46,186 nucleotides of DNA from an uncultured Saprospiraceae bacterium (GTDB taxonomy: Bacteria; Bacteroidota; Bacteroidia; Chitinophagales; Saprospiraceae), in contig CALDGQ010000085.1 of assembly GCA_937941765.1 (NCBI GenBank), positions 1-46,186 on the forward strand, given 5' to 3'. Each line of letters starts with the position of its first letter. Positions within the stretch are counted from its first letter, which is position 1. The position numbers and the translations under genes are program-made. This document shows, piece by piece, positions 35,537 through 43,900 of the stretch. The notes under the pieces are model-generated. The model was not told the DNA's origin. It ran no database searches and was given only the letters and a program-made list of their open reading frames with translations.

Positions 35537-36322
35537 ATGATCAAAAACCTAAAAATAGTTCCTACCCAATTATTCGAAAATTTCAAAGACGCAATCAACT
35601 TTGATCCACTGAAAAATCTAACTACCAAATCAAAAGAAGAAATTCCTTTTGATTATTTTAGTTTCTATACTTCTGTGTCATCTGTTTATTCTTCAAAAAT
35701 TGAGGGAGAAAATATTGATGCCGATAGTTATTTAAAACATAAATTTCTTAAGGTAAAATATGAAGCCGATTATACTAAAAAAGCCGATGATTTATTTACA
35801 GCTTATGAATTCGCACAAGAAAAAAAATTAAATTCAAAGAATGTATTAAAGGCTCATAAAATATTGAGTCGACATTTATTGTCAAAAAATCAAAGATGTA
35901 TCATTAGGGCCAATCCAATGTTTGTTGTCAACAATGAAGATAGAATCGAGTATGTTGCAGCTGAACCAAGTAAGGTAAAAACAGAATGGGACAAATTATT
36001 TGAAGATATCAAGAAGTTAAGAAAAGCTGAATTAACAATTATTGAATCCTTTTACTTTGCTTCTTTTATTCACTTATTGTTTCTGAAAATTCATCCACTT
36101 CAAGATGGCAATGGTCGAACTGCAAGATTGATTGAAAAATGGTTTTTGAGAGAACAATTAGGTAACAATGCAATTGCAATTGAATTAGAAAAAAACTACT
36201 ACTCCAACAAATCAAAGTATTATGACAATATCAGGATAATTGGTTTAGAATATGATACTTTAGATTATAACAAATCTTTGAAATTTCTTTTGATGACAAT
36301 TAATAGTTTGAATAAAAAATAG
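35537..36322 (+). CDS. Fic-family protein (AMP-transferase fold) with N-terminal inhibitory helix
   Basis: A 261-residue protein from the ATG at 35537; a TTG two codons upstream (35531) is less likely. The Fic core motif reads HPLQDGNGRTAR with catalytic His186 and the GNGR phosphate loop intact; Leu replaces the usual Phe after His-Pro. An N-terminal SSKIEGE (near residue 54) fits the (S/T)xxxE(G/N) inhibitory-helix motif, so this is a self-inhibited class II protein. Fic proteins transfer AMP or another phosphate-containing group from a nucleotide to hydroxyls of target proteins. No antitoxin gene is adjacent, which fits the built-in inhibitor. It has its own promoter. The target is unknown: housekeeping regulation and a toxin-like role are both possible. 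Confidence 0.88.
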   Translation: MIKNLKIVPTQLFENFKDAINFDPLKNLTTKSKEEIPFDYFSFYTSVSSVYSSKIEGENIDADSYLKHKFLKVKYEADYTKKADDLFTAYEFAQEKKLNSKNVLKAHKILSRHLLSKNQRCIIRANPMFVVNNEDRIEYVAAEPSKVKTEWDKLFEDIKKLRKAELTIIESFYFASFIHLLFLKIHPLQDGNGRTARLIEKWFLREQLGNNAIAIELEKNYYSNKSKYYDNIRIIGLEYDTLDYNKSLKFLLMTINSLNKK

Positions 36323-36448
36323 AACTATTGTCGATATTTCCACACCTTATTATACGAGTCTCAACCCACGTAATTACCCCTTCCCACACATAAAATTATC
36401 ATAAAATAATTCCATATCTTTATCGCTCTTAAAGACTAGGTAGACGCA

Positions 36449-37000
36449 ATGAATAAATACAAAATCCTTAAAACGAATACTTTCCAAAATGGGAACTACA
36501 CGCTGGTGCCTATACGTTTTGAGGATAGATTGGATATTATGAAATGGCGAAATGATCAAATTTATCATCTTCGTCAAGCTAAGCCATTGACTGAAAGTGA
36601 TCAAGATAATTACTTTAAAAATGTTGTTTCCAAAATATTTGATGCCACCGCACCTAATCAACTTTTATTTTCTTTTTTGAAAAATGAGACTTGTATCGGA
36701 TACGGAGGATTGGTACATATCAATTGGGTTGATAAAAATGCGGAGCTTTCATTTATTATGGACACTGATTTGGAAAAAGATAATTTTGAAGAAATTTGGA
36801 ATAATTATTTGCCACTTATAGAAGCAGTTGCATTTGAGGAACTTAAATTTCACAAAGTATATACGTATGCTTTTGATTTGAGACCACATTTATATCCTAT
36901 GTTAGAAAAAAATGGTTTTATTTTGGAAGCAAAACTAAAGGATCATTGTCTTTTTAATGGCGAGTACAAAGACGTAATTATTCATAGTAAAATAAGATAA
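36449..37000 (+). CDS. GNAT-family N-acetyltransferase (RimJ/RimL type)
   Basis: A 183-residue soluble protein with the acetyltransferase pattern of the RimJ/RimL group: an opening beta strand YTLVPIRFEDRLDIMKWRND, a central CIGYGGLVHINWVDKNAELS, and a C-terminal KVYTYAFDLRPHLYPMLEKN, then GFILEAKLKDHCLFNGEYKD. The acetyl-CoA loop is less clear than in the next gene. The stop codon lies directly against the ATG of the PseH-like gene, so the two are co-translated. The acceptor is probably an amino-sugar nucleotide, judging only by its partner. Confidence 0.8.
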   Translation: MNKYKILKTNTFQNGNYTLVPIRFEDRLDIMKWRNDQIYHLRQAKPLTESDQDNYFKNVVSKIFDATAPNQLLFSFLKNETCIGYGGLVHINWVDKNAELSFIMDTDLEKDNFEEIWNNYLPLIEAVAFEELKFHKVYTYAFDLRPHLYPMLEKNGFILEAKLKDHCLFNGEYKDVIIHSKIR

Positions 37001-37543
37001 ATGGATATCAAATTAAATCGATTAACGAAAGCAGATATTGAAATGGTACGCAATTGGCGCAACTCAAAAGAAGTAGCCAAATATATGTACACCGAAAATG
37101 AAATATCGAGTGAGCAACAAGCAAATTGGTTTGAGTCCATAAAAGACCGGGAAGATTGTATCTATTGGATCATCGAATATGATGGTAAAAAATTAGGTTT
37201 AGCATCTTTGACTGGCATCAACCAAACATTACAAAGTTGTTATTGGGCATTCTATCTAGGAGATCAAAGTGTACGTGGCGCTGGTATTGGAAGCAAAATT
37301 GAGTACAATGTGTTATCCTATGTTTTTGAAAAACTAGAATTGAATAAACTAAGATGTGAAGTTTTTGTTGAAAATGATATGGTGATCAAAATGCATGAAA
37401 AATTTGGATTTAGACGAGAAGCATATTATCGAGAACATTGTATCAAAGGTGATAAAAAATTGGATGTCGTAGGACTTGCAATTTTAAAAAGAGATTGGCT
37501 TCAATTAAAAAATAAACAGTATGAAAAAATATACGGAAAATAG
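37001..37543 (+). CDS. PseH-like UDP-amino-sugar N-acetyltransferase
   Basis: A 180-residue GNAT protein whose pattern fits PseH-type enzymes: VRNWRNSKEVAKYMYTENEI, QANWFESIKDREDCIYWIIE, SCYWAFYLGDQSVRGAGIGS, then LELNKLRCEVFVENDMVIKM and HEKFGFRREAYYREHCIKGD. PseH acetylates UDP-4-amino-4,6-dideoxy-N-acetyl-altrosamine in pseudaminic acid synthesis. The other pathway genes (dehydratase, aminotransferase, UDP hydrolase, synthase, cytidylyltransferase) are not in this window, so a related amino sugar could be the true substrate. It begins right after the stop of the first GNAT gene and overlaps the MaoC-like gene by 23 bp. Confidence 0.8.
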   Translation: MDIKLNRLTKADIEMVRNWRNSKEVAKYMYTENEISSEQQANWFESIKDREDCIYWIIEYDGKKLGLASLTGINQTLQSCYWAFYLGDQSVRGAGIGSKIEYNVLSYVFEKLELNKLRCEVFVENDMVIKMHEKFGFRREAYYREHCIKGDKKLDVVGLAILKRDWLQLKNKQYEKIYGK

Positions 37544-37943
37544 TATAACCGTTGATGCGGTTTTTAAATATCCGTTTATGTTTTCTCAGGATGATGTGAT
37601 TGCATTTGCGGAAGCGACCGGTGATAAAAATCCAATGCACCTAGATGATGAATATGCGAAACAGACCATTTTCAAAAGAAGAATCTTGCATGGATTTTTA
37701 GGAGGTAGTGTTTTTTCAAAAGTATTTGGTACTATTTTTCCTGGTGAAGGGACCATCTATATCAAGCAGAATATGTCTTTTTTCAAACCTATGTACACGG
37801 ATACCCAATACACTGCTGTATTCACCGTGTTAGAAACTATTCCAGAAAAATACAGAGCGCTGGTCAAAACAGAGATTCTCAATAGTGATGAGGTGGTGAT
37901 TACGACAGGAGAAGCTTTGATTAGCCATACAAGTATTTATTGA
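37521..37943 (+). CDS. MaoC-like (R)-hydratase / hot-dog-fold protein
   Basis: A 140-residue protein of the MaoC dehydratase type. The catalytic-type Asp and His are seen in FAEATGDKNPMHLDDEYAKQ, followed by RRILHGFLGGSVFSKVFGTI and a final beta sheet. Family members hydrate or dehydrate acyl-thioesters ((R)-specific enoyl-CoA hydratases). The gene overlaps the PseH-like gene by 23 bp and must be co-translated. MaoC-like proteins are also found in nonulosonate and O-antigen clusters, where they may supply an acyl group such as 3-hydroxybutyryl for amino-sugar decoration; that is inference. The 3' end faces the giant adhesin gene with only 29 bp between. Confidence 0.85.
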   Translation: MKKYTENSITVDAVFKYPFMFSQDDVIAFAEATGDKNPMHLDDEYAKQTIFKRRILHGFLGGSVFSKVFGTIFPGEGTIYIKQNMSFFKPMYTDTQYTAVFTVLETIPEKYRALVKTEILNSDEVVITTGEALISHTSIY

Positions 37944-37972
37944 GAAAAAATCCAGCAAATAATAATTATTAT

Positions 37973-40900
37973 TTAATTAATGATTGTAATATTCCCTGTC
38001 TTCACGAATGGGTCACCATTGAGACAAATAATATCCATATAATAAACGTAAACACCTGGATTTAATGGTCGTCCTTTGAAGGTTCCATCCCAGAACTCGC
38101 TATTGACTTCCTCTGTATGGAACAACAATTCTCCCCATCTATTGTAGACTCTTAATAATGCTACTCTTTTGACTTTACTATATCTAACCTCCATAAAATC
38201 ATTGGCGCCATCCCCGTTTGGTGTGATGAAGTTTGGTACTTCTATGATTCCTTCAGTACATTCTTTGTTAACTTTTATATTCACGTCAACCTCGTCTTGA
38301 CACCCTTGTAGATCAATCGCTGTAATTGTATACACACTGTTATTGGTTGGCACTACATCCATTTCTACACAATCAATACAAAGCACACTTTCTGTTTGGT
38401 CCGTCCAAATCAGTTCAACATCGTCCTTGTTGACACTTGCAATAATCGTTGCGGTGTCTCCATGAGATATATAAATATCTGCATCCACTTGAATTTCAGG
38501 CAATTCATTCACAAAAACGGTAACTGTTGTCTCTACCATTTCGCCCAAACAACTTTCAGCAATAATATTGTAAGTAGTCGTAACTATTGGCGTTGCAATC
38601 GGATCTGGACAATTGGTACAAGACAAGGAAGTTGGTGGACTCCAATACATCGTTTCCGAACCATCGACATAAAGCTGCACAGATTCACCTTCACAGATTG
38701 TGTAATCTTGCGGTGTCAATGTTGTTATATCTTCTACAGTCAAATCAACAATGATCAAACTATCACAACCTGTATACGTGGTCAAACTATCTGTATAAAT
38801 TCCAGATGTGAATATGACCTGCCCATTAATCGTCACACTATCTCCAACACAAATCGTCATTTCCTCGATCATTTCATATATATCATGAACCACCACATTT
38901 AAATAAACGGTACTGTCGCATCCATTTGTGGATGTATACTCATGCATGTAAGTACCTGCTGCATCATAATTAGTTCCATCATAAGTGTAGCTGTCGCCAT
39001 CACAGAAACCAACATACAATTCTGTTTCAATCGGCTGATTGATTGTCAAGATTAATTGTATCAAACTGTCGCAACCTGCTGCATTATTCAAAACAACATT
39101 GTAAATACCGGTTTCATCAAAGACTTGCTCCCCTATTGTATATGTAGTGTTATAACAATTAACTTGATTAATAATGGTATCCGAATTTTCAACTACATCC
39201 AGTACAAAGTTTACCAAACTATCGCAACCAAAATAAGAAGTATAAGTTTGAGTGTAGACTCCTGTGGTATTGAAATTGGCTCCATTCCAACTTGCGGTTT
39301 CTCCTTCACAAATGGATTCATTGATATTGGTATAAATGGAGTCTCTAAATTGGACAGCAACGGTCAGCGTACTATCACATCCATACTGATTGGTTAAATC
39401 TATGGTATAGATGCCATCGGTTGTGAAAGTCTGCCCAGCTATCGTGAAAGGAGTATCATAACAAGATACTTGTGAAACATACTCCGCTGTATGAGGATAG
39501 ACCGTCAAAATCAAATTGGCAGTACTATCACAACCAAATTGATTCACATAATTATGTCCGTAGTTTCCAGTTTGTGTATAATCAACTCCATTGAAATTGA
39601 TAGTATCTCCTTCACACATTTCGTGGACCATATCTGAGAAAGAAGAATCTCTAAAAATAAGATTTAGATAAATAGTACTATCGCAATTATTTTCATTCAA
39701 TAGATCAATCGTATAACTTCCGGCTTCTTCAAAGGTTTCACCTGCTATCGTAAATGGAGTTGCGTAACATGTTTCGTGATAAATGGTTGTATCCGAATCT
39801 GGTAGCATATTCAAGGTCAGCAAAATTATACTATCACAACCATTCTCTGTTAAATATGGGTAAAGATGAACACCTCCAGTTGTGTAGATAGAATCTCCAA
39901 ATTCGTATTCATCTCCTTCACAAAATGTACTTGCCAATGCCGTATACACCGTGTCAACAAAAATAACATCTAATTGAATGGTACTATCACAACCGTTTGA
40001 ATTAAATAAATCGATTTGATAAATACCAGTTGAGTCAAAGGTTTCTCCATTAAAAGTGTAAGTAGATCCAATACAAACTTGTCGTTCAATAATCGTATCG
40101 GTATCCAATAGCATTTCCAATTCTAATGTAACAATACTATCACATCCAAGTGAGGAAGTAAATCCGTACTCATAGCTACCTGGAGCATAGAAAATTGAAT
40201 CCACATAAGGAAAACTATCTCCTTCACAGAAAACTTCATTGATAATTGTAAAAATGGTGTCAATAAAAGTGATCTCTAAAGTAACCGTACTATCACATCC
40301 ATTTTGATTGGTTAAATCTATGGTATAAGTACCTGATTCAGTATAAGTCTGACCAGCCATTTCAAAATCAATCCCGTAACATGCGGTCGCATATACGAGT
40401 GTATCTACATCTGGCACCATGCTTAAAACTAATGTAACAATACTATCACAACCTTCTGAAGTTACAAGTACATGTTGATAAGTACCCGCATCCGTATAGG
40501 TATCATTCTCATAATCAAATGAGTCTCCTTCGCAGAAAACCGCATTGTGAATTGATGAAATTGAATCTACAAATGTGATATCTAAATAGATGATACTATC
40601 ACATCCGTAATGGTTCAACAAGTCAATCTGGTAATTTCCTGACGTTGAGAAATCTTGTCCACCAACTGTAAAAGTAGCTCCTGTACAAGTAGATTCTGTA
40701 AGATATAATTCTGATAATGGGTTGACCGTTAAATCAAGGTAAGCAGTACTATCACATCCATTTGCAGCAGTGAAAATATCAACAAATATACCCGGAGTCG
40801 TGTATGGGTTGCCACCAAAGATAACTGTTTCTCCTTCACAAATGGTCTCTACAATCATCGAAGAAATTGAATCATTTAATAGTAAATTTAAAGTAATTAA

Positions 40901-43900
40901 ACTATCACACCCAAAATAATTAGGAATTACAACATTGTAATTACCAGTTGAATCATATACTTGTCCATCTATGACAAAGGAGGATTCGTAACAGTCGACA
41001 ATATTTAAAATTGTATCGGTATGCGTATTTTGGTGTATCGTAAGAACGACTAAACTATCACATCCGATTGCAGAGGTATATGGGAATTCATAAACACCTG
41101 CACTATTATAATCTACTCCTTGGAAATTGAAAGTCTCCCCTTCACAAATGGTTTCAAAAAACGGTGTAAAAATGGTATCAATCATGGTCACTTCAACCGT
41201 TATAGTGCTATCACAACCATTTTGATTGAGTAAATTAATTGTATAAATTCCATCCTCCGTAAATATTTCTCCTGCAACCTCAAAACTTACACCATCACAT
41301 CCTACTCTTGTTAGTAAAGTATCCACATCAGGATTTTCATCTAAAATTAATGTAACAATACTATCACAACCAGCTTCTGAAACAAATGCGTGTTGATGTG
41401 TACCTGGTGTTGTATAAGTCACTCCATTATAGGTATAATCATCCCCTTCGCAGAATTCGGCAGCAAATTCCGTAAAAATCGTATCAATGAAATCGATATT
41501 CACATACAAAGTACTATCGCAACCAAATGAACTAGTCAAGTCAATTTGATAACTCCCTGTTTCCGTAAAAGATTCTCCTGCAACATTCACAATGGTACCT
41601 TTACAGGCGGACCTATACAATGTCGAATCAATTTCTGGCAATTCGACTAAATACAAATAATCGAAACTATCACAACCATTTGAAGCAATTAGGGTGTCAA
41701 GATATACTCCTGTTGATTCATATGTGACGCTATTAAAAGTATATGATTCACCTTGACAGATAATCTCATTTGTATTGTTATAAATTGAATCTAAAATCGT
41801 CAATTCCAAATAAATGGTACTATCACATTCCAACGCATTATCAAGATTAATGGTATATATTCCAGTTGAATCAAATACTTGACCACCCACTATAACACTT
41901 AAATTGTAACAAGCTTCAGCAATTATAGTCGTATCGGTATGCCTGTTTTGAATGACTTCATAATTGACAATACTATCACATCCAAATGAGGAGATAAAGG
42001 TATGTTGGTAAATTCCAGGATTCGAATAATTGATTCCGTTGTAAAATGCAGTATCATTTTCACAAATGATTTCTGTCAAATTGGTATAAACCGTATCAAT
42101 AAAAAAGATATCTAGGTAGATTGTGCTATCACATCCGTTTGTGTTATCCAGATTGATTGTGTAGGCACCGGTTTCAGTAAAGGTTTCTCCACCAATCGTA
42201 TACGGTGTACCATAACAAGTACTGGTATCTACAGTCAAAGTGGTATGTGTCAATGTATCGACTGTCACCGTAACAATACTATCACATCCTGCTGCAGAAA
42301 TGAAAGCATGATCAAACACACCTGGAACACTGTAAACAATTCCATTGTAGGATGCACTTTCACCAGCACAGAATCCAATGTTTAATGTTGAGAAAACGGA
42401 GTCAATAAATTCAATGTTTAATAATATGGTACTATCACATCCCAGATAATTTGGAATATTAATCGTATAATTTCCGGTCTCCGTAAAGTCTTGACCTCCT
42501 GCTGTAAAGATTGTTCCATCACATCTACTTTCATCCATGACTTCTACAGTATTCGGATGGACCGTCAAATCAAAAGCAACCAAACTATCACAACCATACA
42601 CACTTGTGTACATGAATTCGTAGCGTCCAGTTGTCGTGTAAGTCAAAGTATCAAAGAAGATCGTGTCTCCTTCACAAATGATCGAATCTAAATTTGTATA
42701 AATGGAGTCCCGAATGGTCAAATTCAGCACAATGGTACTATCACAATTATATTGATTGAGGGTGTTAATCGTATAGCTTCCTGATTCATCAAAAGTTTCT
42801 CCACCGGCTGTAAAAGTAGTCCCCCAACAATCTACGTGATTGATTAATGTATCTGTATTTGGATTGAACAACAATTCTAATGTAACAATACTATCACAAC
42901 CTAATGGAGTTGTATATGGAAAAACATGGGTTCCTGAAGTCGTGTAATCAACACCTTCATAAGGATAAAACTCCCCATCACACAGCACTTCAGTTATTTG
43001 GGTAAATACGGAATCAATAAATTCGATATTTAAGGTTATGGTGCTATCACATCCAACTGCATTTGGAATATTTATCGTGTAATTCCCTGTCTCTGTAAAA
43101 TTCTGCCCACCTGCAGAAAATACCGTACCATCACATGATAATTGTTTAATGGTTTCGACTGAATTTTCTAACACGGTCAATACATAACGAACCGTACTAT
43201 CGCAATCTTCAAAACTCGTAAATACGTGATCGTAAACACCTGTTGTTGTATAAGCATTGTTGTCATAAAATAAAGTATCTCCTTCGCAAATTGTAGAATC
43301 CAAATCCATGAATATAGAATCTCTAATGATGAGTTCTAAAACAATCGTACTATCACAATCATATTGATTGAGTAAGTTAATGGTATAAGATCCGGATTCA
43401 ACAAATGTTTGTCCTCCTGCTGAGAAAGTAGTCCCCCAACAATCAACGTGATTGATTAAAGTGTCTGTATTTGGATTTACAAGCAAATTTAAGGTAACAA
43501 TACTATCACATAAATTATCAGCAGTAAAGATCTCGAGATAAGTTCCTGTTGTTGTCAAAGTTTGTGTTCCAATATCAAAAGTCTCTCCATCACAAATCAC
43601 TTCATTTATTTCATTCAATATGGAATCCAATTCGACTAATTGTAGAGTCAAAATAGAATCACATCCTTGAGCAGTCATCAATGTATCAAAATAAATTCCT
43701 GTTGAATCAAAAGTTCCCCAGTTATTGGTATGTGTTTGACCTGCACACATCCAGACATCATCAACAGGTCCATACACTTCATTAGAAACGGCAACTGTGG
43801 TCTGCATGATACTGTCGCAACCATTAATAGTGGTAAATGTATTGAAATAAATGCCATCCGTGTAATAAGTAGAATTACCTACATCAATGGAATCACCGAA

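Noticed and set aside
36449..37943. A complete pseudaminic acid gene cluster
   Set aside because: Only a PseH-like gene is recognisable; dehydratase, aminotransferase, UDP hydrolase, synthase and cytidylyltransferase genes are absent from the window.
37958..37973. Perfect 16-bp palindrome of A and T between convergent genes
   Set aside because: It has no G-C pairs and would form a very weak hairpin. Such palindromes are expected by chance in AT-rich gaps, although a minor role in termination is not excluded.
38396..39397. Plus-strand open frames opposite the giant adhesin (38396-38902, 39056-39397)
   Set aside because: Their translations are Cys/Asn/Ile-rich mirror images of the repeat codons with no domain pattern; they are shadows of the minus-strand repeats.
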